Positions 23,523 to 32,507 of a DNA stretch of 49,994 bases are shown here, in pieces. The position numbers were made by a program, and so were the translations under genes. The number at the start of each line of letters is the position of its first letter. Within the stretch, counting starts at the first letter, position 1. The stretch spans positions 1 through 49,994 of the forward strand of contig NZ_BAFX01000046.1 of assembly GCF_000308815.1 (NCBI RefSeq). The letters run 5' to 3'. The notes beneath the pieces were generated by a model, which saw only the letters and a program-made list of their open reading frames with translations, was not told the origin of the DNA and made no database searches. Source of the stretch: Nocardia concava NBRC 100430. Lineage in GTDB: Bacteria > Actinomycetota > Actinomycetes > Mycobacteriales > Mycobacteriaceae.

Positions 23523-24722
23523 GTGAAGAACCGCGCCGAATTCATCGGTCTGGCAGGCGCTTACGCCGCCCAGGGGCTCGGGTACGCGACGCTGGTCACC
23601 GTGCTTCCGCAGCTCGAGACGCGGCTGCACATCGGCGAGGCGACGGTGTCGCTGTTGCTGCTGGGCGTGTGCGTCGCGGCGGCCGCGGGTTCGGCGCTGG
23701 CCGACCTGGTGGCGGTGCGCTGGGGCAGTCGGCAGGCGCTGTGCTCCGGGTTCGTCTTGGAAGCCGTTGCGCTGGGGGCGATCGCGTGGCTCACCGACTT
23801 CGGTGTCTTCGTCCTCGCCTTGGCCGCCTACGGAATCGGGCTGGGCATGGTCGACGCCGCGTCCAACATGCAGGGCGTGCTCGCGCAGAAGCGCAGCGGC
23901 ACTTCATTGTTCGGGCGGTTGTACGCCTCCTATACCGCCGCGGCGGTGGGTGGCGCGTTGCTGGTGTCGGCCTGCCTCGCGACCACCTCGTCGCGGCTTC
24001 CGCTCCTGCTGACCGCGGCGGCGCAACTGGCGGTCGCGGTCGCCGGGATCCGAGTGTTCGATCGGGCGCGGGCCGCCCATCGGCCGCATGACGACGCTGC
24101 GCGGCGAGACCCGTTGCCGCGCAGTGGAATCTGGTTCGTCGGGTTGCTGGTGCTCGCGGCGTTCACCGTCGATTCGGCGGTCTCCGCCTGGGGCACGGTG
24201 TATCTGGCCGATGGTCTCCGGGTCGCGAGCGCGGCCGCGCCGCTGGGGTACGCCGCCTATCAGGCGGCGGTGTTCCTGGCCCGGCTGGCCGTGGATCCGG
24301 CGGTGCGGCGTTTCGGCCGCCCGCTCCTGGCCACCGCGGCCACGGCGGTCGGGATCGCCGGATGCGGTGTCGTCGCGGCCGTTCCGACCCTCGTGGGGGC
24401 GGTCGCCGGATTCGCCGCGGCGGGCGTGTGCACCGGGATCCTGGTGCCGATCGCCTTCAGTGCGGCGGGCGAGCTGCGGCCAGAGCGCAGCGACGAGGTG
24501 ATCGCCCGGGTCAACCTCTTCAACTACGCCGGAGCCGTCGCGGGCGCGGTGGCGCTCGGACTGGTCGCGGCCGGGCCCGCCCTCGGCTACGCGTTCGCGA
24601 TTCCCGCCGTCGTCCTGCTTGTCGCTACGCCCGCGCTGCGGCGGCTGCGCCATGATGACGGTGACGAGAACGCGATCCGCCGCCCGGCCGCGGTCGGCGG
24701 ACGACCGGAAAGGGCGCGGTGA
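23523..24722 (+). CDS. MFS transporter, first gene of aldolase/kinase operon
   Basis: A 399-residue major facilitator with about twelve hydrophobic segments and the MFS loop-2/3 motif VAVRWGSRQALCSGF. It probably moves the substrate or product of the downstream enzymes across the membrane. The start is GTG. The next gene follows after four bases. The sugar or polyol specificity cannot be read from sequence. Confidence 0.88.
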   Translation: MKNRAEFIGLAGAYAAQGLGYATLVTVLPQLETRLHIGEATVSLLLLGVCVAAAAGSALADLVAVRWGSRQALCSGFVLEAVALGAIAWLTDFGVFVLALAAYGIGLGMVDAASNMQGVLAQKRSGTSLFGRLYASYTAAAVGGALLVSACLATTSSRLPLLLTAAAQLAVAVAGIRVFDRARAAHRPHDDAARRDPLPRSGIWFVGLLVLAAFTVDSAVSAWGTVYLADGLRVASAAAPLGYAAYQAAVFLARLAVDPAVRRFGRPLLATAATAVGIAGCGVVAAVPTLVGAVAGFAAAGVCTGILVPIAFSAAGELRPERSDEVIARVNLFNYAGAVAGAVALGLVAAGPALGYAFAIPAVVLLVATPALRRLRHDDGDENAIRRPAAVGGRPERAR

Positions 24723-24726
24723 CCCG

Positions 24727-25398
24727 ATGTCGCACAAGGAATTCGACGAGGCTCGTGCAGCCGTGGCCGCGGCGGCCCAGCGGCTGGCCGCGGCCGGGTT
24801 GCTGATCGGCACGGCGGGCAATGTGAGTCTGAAGGTGGGCGAGCACGTGGCCGTGACCGCCACCGGCGTCCGGCTGGCGGAGGCGGGACCCGAGCACGTC
24901 ACCGTCGTGGATGCGGCCGGGCGGGTGGTCGCCGGTGAGCTCGCGCCCACCTCGGAACTGGAGCTGCATCTGGGCGTGTACGCGCGGTTCGACGCCGGCG
25001 CGGTGGTGCACACCCATGCGATCGAGTCCACCGCGCTGGGGCTGGTCGTGGACGAGATCCCGTGCCTGCACTATCAGCAGCTGCTGCTCGGCGGTGTGAT
25101 CCGGGTGGCCCCGTTCGCCACCTTCGGCACCCCCGAACTGGCCGCCCACGTGCTCGCCGCGCTGGACGGCAAGCGGGCCGCACTGATGGCCAACCACGGT
25201 GCCGTCGCCCTCGGCTCGAGCCTGGACGACGCGGTGGAGAACACGCTGCTGCTGGAGTGGCTGTGCGAGATCTACCGCAAGGCAACGGTTTCGGGTCCGG
25301 TGCGCACGCTCAGCGAGGAACAGCAGCTGGCGGTCATCGAGGCCGCGCTGCGCCGCGGCTACGGCACCACCCATCGTCTGGAAGAACAGGACACCTAG
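24727..25398 (+). CDS. Class II aldolase/adducin-family protein (fuculose-phosphate aldolase-like)
   Basis: A 223-residue protein of the FucA/AraD fold. The start GTAGNVSLK is the family's phosphate-binding segment. TSELELH supplies Glu77, HTHAIES supplies the zinc ligands His95 and His97, and ANHGAVA supplies His157. The set of one Glu and three His matches L-fuculose-1-phosphate aldolase. Such enzymes cleave a keto-sugar 1-phosphate into dihydroxyacetone phosphate and an aldehyde. The gene ends one base into the start of the PfkB kinase gene, so kinase and aldolase probably act in succession. Confidence 0.9.
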   Translation: MSHKEFDEARAAVAAAAQRLAAAGLLIGTAGNVSLKVGEHVAVTATGVRLAEAGPEHVTVVDAAGRVVAGELAPTSELELHLGVYARFDAGAVVHTHAIESTALGLVVDEIPCLHYQQLLLGGVIRVAPFATFGTPELAAHVLAALDGKRAALMANHGAVALGSSLDDAVENTLLLEWLCEIYRKATVSGPVRTLSEEQQLAVIEAALRRGYGTTHRLEEQDT

Positions 25399-26330
25399 TG
25401 GACCAATCGATTATCTGCCTGGGAGCGCACGTGTTCGACGTGCAGGTGCGGCCGGTGCAGGAGATCCCGGAAGGGCAGGGCGCGACCCTGGTCGAGCAGA
25501 TCCGTTTCAGTCCCGCGGGCACCGCCGGTGGCACAGCTTTGACGCTGGCGAAACTCGGTGCGTCGGTGCGCTGCGCGGGCGCGATCGGCACCGACCCGAT
25601 CGGTGATCTGCTGCTGGCCATGCTCGGCGCGCGCGGCATCGACACCTCGCTGCTGTTGCGGCGCAAGGAAGTTCAGACCTCGGCGTCGGTGCTGCCCATC
25701 CGGCTGGACGGGAGTCGGCCCGCCTTTCACGTGCCCGGTGCCAACCTGACCTACGGGCCGGACGACGCTCCGCACGAGGAGATCGCCCGCGCCACCCACC
25801 TGCATCTGGGCGGACCCGAGCTGATCGGCGGGGAGGCGGCGGCGCGGATTCTCGAACCCGCCCGCGCCGCAGGCGTTGTCACGTCGGCCGATCTGCTCGC
25901 CTCGGGCGATCCGGGTGTGCTGGCCTGGATCGCCCCGGCGCTGCCGCATCTGGACTATCTGCTGCCCAATGACGATCAGGTGCTGGGCTGCACCGGCGCC
26001 GCCACCCTCGAGCAGGGCTGCCGCGACCTGGTGGATCGTGGCGTCGGTTGCGTCGTGGCGACGCGCGGTGCGCAGGGCGCGCTGGTGGTCACCGCCACCG
26101 AAACCTTCGCGGTACCGGCCTTCGCCACCGACGTCGTCGACACCACCGGGTGCGGGGACGCGTTCTCGGCCGGTTTCCTGCGCGGCATCGCCCTGGGGCG
26201 CGATCTGCGGGCCGCCGCCGTATTGGGTTGCGCGGCAGCCGCACTCGTGGCGCAGGGGCTGGGCAGTGATCACGGCGACTTCGATCTGGCCGCCGCCGAC
26301 GCCTATGCCGAAGGGACCGCCACGCTATGA
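25398..26330 (+). CDS. PfkB-family carbohydrate kinase
   Basis: A 310-residue ribokinase-fold enzyme. The N-terminal PfkB signature region reads GTAGGTALTLAKLGASVRCAG, and the catalytic signature DTTGCGDAFSAGFL at about residues 248-262 holds the anion-hole glycines and the base Asp. It phosphorylates a sugar or sugar-like alcohol with ATP. The GTG start overlaps the last base of the aldolase stop codon, and its own stop overlaps the ATG of the flavin oxidase. That means strict translational coupling. Substrate unknown. Confidence 0.92.
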   Translation: MDQSIICLGAHVFDVQVRPVQEIPEGQGATLVEQIRFSPAGTAGGTALTLAKLGASVRCAGAIGTDPIGDLLLAMLGARGIDTSLLLRRKEVQTSASVLPIRLDGSRPAFHVPGANLTYGPDDAPHEEIARATHLHLGGPELIGGEAAARILEPARAAGVVTSADLLASGDPGVLAWIAPALPHLDYLLPNDDQVLGCTGAATLEQGCRDLVDRGVGCVVATRGAQGALVVTATETFAVPAFATDVVDTTGCGDAFSAGFLRGIALGRDLRAAAVLGCAAAALVAQGLGSDHGDFDLAAADAYAEGTATL

Positions 26331-27694
26331 GCGAGAAGACGGACGTCATCGTCGTCGGCGCGGGACTGGCGGGCCTGACCGCCGCCCGCGACCTGGTCGC
26401 CGCGGGACTGAATGTGGTTGTCCTGGAAGCCCGTTCGCGCGTCGGCGGGCGGACTCTGAATCACGACCTCGGCGACGGCCGGGTGGTCGAGGCCGGTGGT
26501 CAGTTCGTCGGACCCACCCAGGACCACATCCTCGGGCTGGCCGAAGACCTCGATGTGAAAACCTTCCCCGCCTACAACGAAGGCGCGACTGTCTACGTGC
26601 GCGGTGATTCCGCGCGTCGTTTCACCGGCGACATTCCGCCGGACGTGCTGGCACTGCCGGACCTGGGTGTCGCCATGCACCGGATCAACACACTGGCCCG
26701 CGGCATCCCACTCGACGAGCCCTGGCGCGCGGACCACGCCCGGAAATGGGACGGTACGACCTTCGAAAGCTGGCTGCGCGGCACCACTCTCACCGACGGC
26801 GCGCTGGACCTGGTGAACGTCTTCCTCGGTTCCGCCTACGGCGGTTCCGCCGCCGACGCCTCGCTGCTGTTCAGCCTCTGGTACATCGCCGGTTTCGGCA
26901 ACGAGACCACACCGGGCACCATCGACCGCGGCATCGGGGTCACCGGCGGCGCCCAGGAATCCCGCTTCGTCGGTGGCTCCCAACGCATTTCGGAACTCAT
27001 GGCCGAGCAGTTGGACGGCCGGGTGGTGCTGGATTCCCCGGTCCGGATGATCGAGCAGGACGCACAGGGTGTGCGTGTGATCGCCGACTCCGGTCTCTAC
27101 CGGGCGGCCCGCGTGATCGTGGCCATCCCGCCCGCCCTCGCCGCCCGCATCGCATGGCGTCCCCTCCTGCCGCCGCAGCAGGACGCCCTGTTCTCCCGCC
27201 TGGCCTTCGGCACCTTGATGAAATGCGAAGCGGTGTACCCGGAACCCTTCTGGCGCGCCGACGGACTCAACGGCCAGGGCGTCTTCCGCGCCGATTCCCC
27301 CGTCTGCTCCATGTTCGACAACACCCCGCCCGACGGCGGCCCCGGCGTCCTCATGGGCTTCGTCGGCGGCCCGGAGTGGCGCAAATGGGCGCCCCGCCCG
27401 CCCCGCGAACGCCGCGGCGCGGTGCTGCGGCAGTTCGCGAAGGTCGTCGGCAAGGACGCGCTGCGCCCGATCGACTACTTCGAAATGGATTGGACCGCAG
27501 AGGAATGGACCCGGGGCGGCCCCACCTCGGTCCCCGGCCCCGGCGTATTGACAAGCCTGGGCTCCTGGCGAGACACCCCCTTCGGCCTGGTGCACTGGGC
27601 CGGGGCCGAACACGCCGACCACTGGAACGGCTTCATGGACGGCGCAGTGCGCTCCGGCCGCGACACCGCCCATGCCGTCCTCGCCCAGTTCTGA
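26327..27694 (+). CDS. Flavin-dependent amine oxidase (MAO/putrescine-oxidase-like)
   Basis: A 455-residue FAD enzyme. The dinucleotide fold VIVVGAGLAGLTAARDL (residues 7-23), the VGGRTLN motif, and GGSQRISELMAEQL are typical of the amine oxidase family. The C-terminal LVHWAGAEHADHWNGFMDGAVRSG is the FAD-binding end, with a conserved aromatic pair forming the amine cage. It would oxidise an amine to an imine, which hydrolyses to an aldehyde and ammonia with H2O2 formed. An ATGA overlap links it to the kinase gene. An amine in the same pathway as a sugar kinase and aldolase hints at an amino sugar or amino alcohol. Confidence 0.9.
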   Translation: MSEKTDVIVVGAGLAGLTAARDLVAAGLNVVVLEARSRVGGRTLNHDLGDGRVVEAGGQFVGPTQDHILGLAEDLDVKTFPAYNEGATVYVRGDSARRFTGDIPPDVLALPDLGVAMHRINTLARGIPLDEPWRADHARKWDGTTFESWLRGTTLTDGALDLVNVFLGSAYGGSAADASLLFSLWYIAGFGNETTPGTIDRGIGVTGGAQESRFVGGSQRISELMAEQLDGRVVLDSPVRMIEQDAQGVRVIADSGLYRAARVIVAIPPALAARIAWRPLLPPQQDALFSRLAFGTLMKCEAVYPEPFWRADGLNGQGVFRADSPVCSMFDNTPPDGGPGVLMGFVGGPEWRKWAPRPPRERRGAVLRQFAKVVGKDALRPIDYFEMDWTAEEWTRGGPTSVPGPGVLTSLGSWRDTPFGLVHWAGAEHADHWNGFMDGAVRSGRDTAHAVLAQF

Positions 27695-27707
27695 CGAAAG
27701 AGCCCCC

Positions 27708-28166
27708 ATGCCAGCCCATTTCGAAATCTCCGAACGCGCGATCATCCCCGCCCCCGTCGAACGGGTTTGGGAGGTCGTCTCCAACACCGCCCGCTACGCC
27801 GAATGGGTGGCCGCGGTCCTGGAAGTGACCGACCACCACGGCACCGCCGAACTCGGCAAGACCTACTCCGAACGCAACCGCACCCTCGGCCCCCTGACCA
27901 CCCGTTCGGTCTGGACGGTCCGGGAGATCGAGCCGCTGCGTCGTCGCGTCGACACCGGCGTCGGCTTCGAACCACTCCGGGAGATGACCAATATCTTCGA
28001 GTTCCGCCCGGTCGACGCCGGAACGGAGATGACCTACGCCGTCCGCTACCGAATCACGCCCGCCCCCTTCGGGCACCTGCTGCATCGCATCGTGCAACCC
28101 GGCACCCGCCAGGGCATGCAGGCGTCGATGTCCAATCTGAGCGACCTGCTCATCGCTGAAGGCTGA
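27708..28166 (+). CDS. SRPBCC-family (START-like) protein
   Basis: A 152-residue protein starting FEISERAIIPAPVERVWEVVSNTARYAEW, the first strand and helix of the Bet v1-like fold. It ends with a long helix (HLLHRIVQPGTRQGMQASMSNLSDLL). Such proteins bind hydrophobic or aromatic ligands and some act as cyclases or aromatases. It is the last gene of the operon. Its final 17 bases overlap the 3' end of the convergent MMPL gene, so it also lies at the border of the polyketide cluster. Confidence 0.88.
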   Translation: MPAHFEISERAIIPAPVERVWEVVSNTARYAEWVAAVLEVTDHHGTAELGKTYSERNRTLGPLTTRSVWTVREIEPLRRRVDTGVGFEPLREMTNIFEFRPVDAGTEMTYAVRYRITPAPFGHLLHRIVQPGTRQGMQASMSNLSDLLIAEG

Positions 28167-30393
28167 CATCGGTGGGGGCGTGTTCGGTGAGGCCGATGCG
28201 AATGTGCAGGGTCCGCAGGGGTTTCGGCGCCCACCAGTTCCAGCGGCCCATCAGGCGCATGAGCGAGGGGACGAGCAGACAGCGGACCAGGGTGGCGTCG
28301 GCCAGCACGGTCAGCGCCAGGCCCAGCCCCATCAGCTGAATGAAGGCGAGCCGGGAGAAGACCAGGGCGCCCAGGACGATGGCCATCAGGACCGCGGCGG
28401 CGGTGAAGATGCGGCCGGTGCGGGCTATGCCCATGGCGACCGCCCGGGTGTTGTCCTCGGCGGTCCCGTCGGAGGCCACCCATTCTTCGCGGATGCGAGA
28501 GAGCAGGAAGACCTCGTAGTCCATGGACATGCCGAAGGCCAGACAGAACATCATGATCGGGACATTGGCGACCAGGTAGCCGGTGGGGGTGAAGCCGAGG
28601 AAGCCGGACAGGTGGCCGTCCTGGAAGACCCACACCATCGCGCCGAAGGCGGCGGTGAGGGAGAGCGCGTTCATGAGCAGCGCCTTGATCGGGAGCAGGA
28701 CGCTGCCGGTGAACAGGAACAGGACGCTGAACATGGCCGCCGCGATCCAGACCGCGGCGAAGGGGAGTTTCGCGCCGATGGCGTGGAGGGTGTCCACGTT
28801 TTCGGCGGCGGCCCCGGTGAACAGGGGCGGGACCGGCGGGGTGACCGCGCGCAGCCGATCCAGTTGTTCCTGTCCCGCGGCCGAATACGGGTCCAGGGCG
28901 GTGCCGACCGCGAGGACCGCGCCCGCATCGGTGATCATCCCCGCCGGCGCGGAGGCCAGGCGGGCGCCATTGATGTAGGTTCCGGCCCCCGACAGGACCG
29001 CGGACGCGCCGGGCACTTTGGACAGGGCGGTCGCGTACGCGCCGAGTTCCTCGGTGCTGCCGTGGAATCCGGGCAGCACCACGGTGATCGCGCTGGCCGG
29101 GTTCTGGGTGAACTCGGTGCGCAGGATGTCGCCGACCTCGCGGCTGGAGGTGACGCCCGCGCGAATGGCGCGATCGTCGGGTGTGCCGAATCTGATGCCC
29201 AGGAACGGCGATCCGAGCAACAGCAGGATCGTCACCACGGCCAGCGAGATCGGCACGGCGCGGCGCGTGACGAGGGTGACCATGCGGTACCAGACGCTCT
29301 GCTCCGGCGGCACCGTCCGGGTCGGGCCCAGCCGCAGCCAGCGGCGCACCGGCACCCGCAGGTCCCAGGCGTTGACGCGCGCGCCGAGCAGCGCCAGGCA
29401 GGCGGGCAGCACCACGACAGAAGCCAGGGCGGCCGCGGCCACCACCGCGAGCCCGCTGTAGGCGAACGAGCGCAGGAAGAACATGGGGAAAACGATGAGC
29501 GCGGCGAGCGAAAGCACCACCACCAGAGCGGAGTACAGCACGGTGCGACCGGCCGTGCACACGGCCCGCACCGCCGCGTCCCGCATATCCAGCCCGGCGT
29601 CGAGTTCCTCGCGATAGCGCGAGACGATGAACAGGCTGTAGTCGATCGCCAGCGCCAATCCCAGTGCGGTGGTGGTGTTCAGGGCGAACACCGACACATC
29701 GGTGAACTCGGTGAGGATGCGCAGCAGCGCCATGGTGGTCACGATGGACACCAGCCCGATGGCGACCGGCAGCAGCGCGGCCACCACGCTGCCGAACACC
29801 AGCACCAGCACGATCGCCGAGAGCGGGATGGCCACGGCCTCGGCCAGGGCCAGATCCTGGATGCTCACCGCGTTGAGATCGCGCAGCGTGGTGGCGTAGC
29901 CGCCCGCCTGCACCGTCACGTCCGGGAAATCGGGTAGCGCGCGGACGATTTCGTCCGCGGCGCGCTGCTGGGCGGTGTCGTCGCCGCCGATGCGGGCCAG
30001 CACCAGCGCGGTCTTGCCGTCGGAGGTGCGCAGCGCGGTCCGCAGATCCGGCGCGGTGGACCAGTACGACCGCACCGCGACCACATCCGAGCGCGCCTGT
30101 AGCCGGTTCACCAGCTCCGTGCCCGCCGTGCGCGCCGCCGTGCTCTCCACTCCGTCGGGCGATTGCACGGTGAGGACGAGATTGGGTGCCGCGCCGCCGA
30201 ATTCGGCGTTGAGCAGCTCGGTGGCGCGGGTGGATTCGGCGGCCGGCGGGGTGAAGCCGCCGGCCTTCACGTGGGTGGCGACGGTGCTGCCCAGCGCGCC
30301 GCACACGATGATCAGCAGCAGGGTCGCGCCGAGCACCGTGCGCGGCCGGTGCACCGCGAACCGCGCGATCCGCTCCAATATCGAATTGCCCAC
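28150..30393 (-). CDS. MMPL-family RND transporter
   Basis: A 747-residue protein with the MMPL layout: one N-terminal helix, a periplasmic loop (residues about 40-170), five helices, a second loop (about 390-540) and six final helices. Diagnostic motifs are ALGLALAIDYSLFIVSRYREEL and FCLAFGMSMDYEVFLLSRIREEW, which carry the Asp-Tyr pairs for proton coupling. In mycobacteria these pumps export lipids and glycolipids. It is the last gene of the leftward polyketide operon, 57 bases after the methyltransferase, and is the likely exporter of the cluster's product. Confidence 0.95.
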   Translation of the reverse strand: MGNSILERIARFAVHRPRTVLGATLLLIIVCGALGSTVATHVKAGGFTPPAAESTRATELLNAEFGGAAPNLVLTVQSPDGVESTAARTAGTELVNRLQARSDVVAVRSYWSTAPDLRTALRTSDGKTALVLARIGGDDTAQQRAADEIVRALPDFPDVTVQAGGYATTLRDLNAVSIQDLALAEAVAIPLSAIVLVLVFGSVVAALLPVAIGLVSIVTTMALLRILTEFTDVSVFALNTTTALGLALAIDYSLFIVSRYREELDAGLDMRDAAVRAVCTAGRTVLYSALVVVLSLAALIVFPMFFLRSFAYSGLAVVAAAALASVVVLPACLALLGARVNAWDLRVPVRRWLRLGPTRTVPPEQSVWYRMVTLVTRRAVPISLAVVTILLLLGSPFLGIRFGTPDDRAIRAGVTSSREVGDILRTEFTQNPASAITVVLPGFHGSTEELGAYATALSKVPGASAVLSGAGTYINGARLASAPAGMITDAGAVLAVGTALDPYSAAGQEQLDRLRAVTPPVPPLFTGAAAENVDTLHAIGAKLPFAAVWIAAAMFSVLFLFTGSVLLPIKALLMNALSLTAAFGAMVWVFQDGHLSGFLGFTPTGYLVANVPIMMFCLAFGMSMDYEVFLLSRIREEWVASDGTAEDNTRAVAMGIARTGRIFTAAAVLMAIVLGALVFSRLAFIQLMGLGLALTVLADATLVRCLLVPSLMRLMGRWNWWAPKPLRTLHIRIGLTEHAPTDVSLQR

Positions 30394-30450
30394 TGTGGCT
30401 GCCTTTCTCGCGGCACTCGGTGCTGTTCGCGGCTTTGCGTGCGGGGCTGC

Positions 30451-31143
30451 TCAGGGCAACCGGGTGATCAGGTCGATGCCGTCGTCGAGGGGCAGTGCGG
30501 TGCGCACGTAGCGATCCGGCCGCGCCGCCAGATACCGGTGGAAGTCGCCGATCTTGTCGGCGTGCTTGGAAACATTGTCCGAGACGATCACCGCGCCCGG
30601 GGCCAGTTTCGGCTCCATGATCCGGAAAATGGGCAGATGCAAGGGAATCCAGCCGTCCAGCAGCAGCAGGCCGACCGGTCCGGCCAGCCCGGCCAGGGTG
30701 TCGCGGGCGTCACCGACCAGGATTCGCGCCCGGTCCGCCAGCCCCGCCGCCGCCAGATTGGCGGTGGCGGCCGCTGCCTTGTGCGCGCTGAGCTCGGTGC
30801 CGATCACCCGGGCCCCGGTCCGTTCGGCCGCCGCGGCCAGATACAGCGTCGACATCCCATAGGACGTCCCGTATTCCACGATGGTAGCCGCCCGCGTGGC
30901 CAGCGCCAGCTGATACAACAGCCGCCCCACCGGCCGCGCGACGGGCAGCAGCGCCTCCTCGGCGACGGCCGTGATCGCCTGCAGCGCAGCGCCGTTCGGC
31001 GTCGCACCCAAGGTTCCCAGCGAGGCGCCCACGGCCCCGAGCAGTGCCCCGTCCGTGCTCGCGGTGCCCTCCAGGCGCTCGATCACCTCGCTGACGCGCG
31101 GGTCGAGGAAGTCCAGCCGGACGTCGTCGGCGGTGTCGATCAT
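30451..31143 (-). CDS. SAM-dependent O-methyltransferase
   Basis: A 230-residue class I methyltransferase. The SAM-binding motif I is VEYGTSYGMSTLYLA (residues 89-103), motif II GARVIGTEL, and the metal/substrate strand LLLLDGW, which fits the catechol/caffeoyl-CoA O-methyltransferase group (Methyltransf_3/24). The ATG has AGGAGG upstream and overlaps the reductase stop (ATGA). Within the cluster, methylation of a naphthol hydroxyl is the simplest role. Confidence 0.88.
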   Translation of the reverse strand: MIDTADDVRLDFLDPRVSEVIERLEGTASTDGALLGAVGASLGTLGATPNGAALQAITAVAEEALLPVARPVGRLLYQLALATRAATIVEYGTSYGMSTLYLAAAAERTGARVIGTELSAHKAAAATANLAAAGLADRARILVGDARDTLAGLAGPVGLLLLDGWIPLHLPIFRIMEPKLAPGAVIVSDNVSKHADKIGDFHRYLAARPDRYVRTALPLDDGIDLITRLP

Positions 31144-31976
31144 GAATGTCCTCCTGAAGGTATGAGCGTGGCCGGACCCGCGACGTCGTTCGCCATCGCG
31201 CGCGAATCGGGCTGCGCCGCAGGCGTGGTGCCGCCCTCGGCGGCGATCCACTGGGCGGCGACGGCCGGGTGGACGCCCGCGTTGCGCAGGCGTTCTATGA
31301 CGGCCACGGGTGGTGCGCCGCGGCCGAGCGCCTCGCGGATCATCGGCGCGAAGCGGGCGCGCTCGATCACCTCCCGGCGGGTGTCGAGCAGGGTGCGGTG
31401 GGCGGCGGCGGCGCCCGCGTGCACCAGTGCGCCGAACTGTTCCAAGGCCACCGTGACCACCGCGCGCACGGCCGCGTCGGTGATCTCGACGGTCCCGTCC
31501 GCACCCGGCCTGAGCACGCTGGGTGCGGAGGCGAGCACGATCTCGGGCTGATACAGCACGATGTTGCCGAGATAGGACAGCACCCGGTTGAGGTCGGCCA
31601 GCCCGCGCGCGCCATTGCCGCGCGAGAGCGTGACCACCACGGGCAGTACCGCTTTCCCGCGCAGCGCGCCGTCGCCGTGCGGTCGCGACAACCAGTCCAG
31701 GGCGTTCTTCAGCACGCCCGGGATGGACTGGTTGTACTCCGGCGACGCGATGATCACTCCGTCGGCCGCCGTGACCGCGGCCCGCAGCGCGGCCACGCCC
31801 GGATGATCCGGGTAGACGTCGATGTCCTCGCTGTAGAGCGGAACCTCGCCGAGTCCGTCGAATATCCGGTAGTGGCAATCGAAGGGCAGCAGCCCGGGCA
31901 CCGCGCCGAGGAAGGCGCGGTTGAAGGATCGGCTCCGCAGGGAACCGGGTATGGCGAGCACGGTCGGTATCGGCAC
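31140..31976 (-). CDS. NADPH-dependent FMN reductase-type protein with C-terminal extension
   Basis: A 278-residue protein. Residues 1-185 are a flavodoxin-fold reductase: the phosphate loop PGSLRSRSFNRAFL (10-23) and the flavin motif ASPEYNQSIPGVLKNALDW (77-95), as in azoreductase and chromate/quinone reductases. About 90 further residues (ALGRGAPPVAVIERLRNAGV) form an extra helical part not seen in the basic family. In the cluster it could reduce a naphthoquinone such as flaviolin to the quinol before methylation or prenylation. The GTG start is three bases from the cupin stop. Confidence 0.87.
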   Translation of the reverse strand: MPIPTVLAIPGSLRSRSFNRAFLGAVPGLLPFDCHYRIFDGLGEVPLYSEDIDVYPDHPGVAALRAAVTAADGVIIASPEYNQSIPGVLKNALDWLSRPHGDGALRGKAVLPVVVTLSRGNGARGLADLNRVLSYLGNIVLYQPEIVLASAPSVLRPGADGTVEITDAAVRAVVTVALEQFGALVHAGAAAAHRTLLDTRREVIERARFAPMIREALGRGAPPVAVIERLRNAGVHPAVAAQWIAAEGGTTPAAQPDSRAMANDVAGPATLIPSGGHS

Positions 31977-31979
31977 GGC

Positions 31980-32507
31980 TCACCCGGCGGGGGGTTCGTA
32001 GAGCAACTGGGTCAGCTGCTCGATGTCGTACTTCTCGCGCAGCGCCGCCACCGCGGCCGGATCGACCTGCTCACCGTCGCGGAAGATCTCGATCAAACCC
32101 TCGAAGTAGTGCTCGTGGTCCGGTGGCGGGGACGCCTGGAAGAACATCTTCGCGGGCCGACCGGACACATTGCGGAAGGCGTGCGCGCAGCCCGGCGGCA
32201 CGAACAGCACGCTGCCCGCCGCGGCGGTGATCACCTGGTGGTCCTCCTCGGACCGCCACTGCGACCAGTGCCCTTCCTTGGACACCGGTTCGAAGGCCAG
32301 GAACTCCAGCTCGCCCTCGACGATGTAGAACAGCTCCTCCGAGTGCGCGTGCCGGTGCGCGCCCACGTCGAAGCCCGGCGGCACCAGCACCTCGAAACTG
32401 GATGCGGCGCGGGAATGTTCGCCGGTGACCTTGAAGACCACCTCGTGCGCGGCACTGATCAGCCGTTTGCCCTCGCCGGGCGCGACATACAGACCCTGAA
32501 CGCTCAC
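31980..32507 (-). CDS. Cupin protein, possible THN quinone-forming monooxygenase (MomA-like)
   Basis: A 175-residue single cupin with a full metal site: HRHAHSEELFYIVEGE (His51, His53, Glu58 and neighbours) and PPGCAHAFRNV (His109). Streptomyces antibioticus has a cupin enzyme, MomA, next to rppA that oxidises tetrahydroxynaphthalene to the quinone flaviolin. The position directly after an RppA-like gene, with a GTGA overlap, suggests the same reaction here. The similarity to MomA itself is inferred from context and could not be aligned. The alternative is a quercetinase-like dioxygenase. Confidence 0.82.
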   Translation of the reverse strand: MSVQGLYVAPGEGKRLISAAHEVVFKVTGEHSRAASSFEVLVPPGFDVGAHRHAHSEELFYIVEGELEFLAFEPVSKEGHWSQWRSEEDHQVITAAAGSVLFVPPGCAHAFRNVSGRPAKMFFQASPPPDHEHYFEGLIEIFRDGEQVDPAAVAALREKYDIEQLTQLLYEPPAG

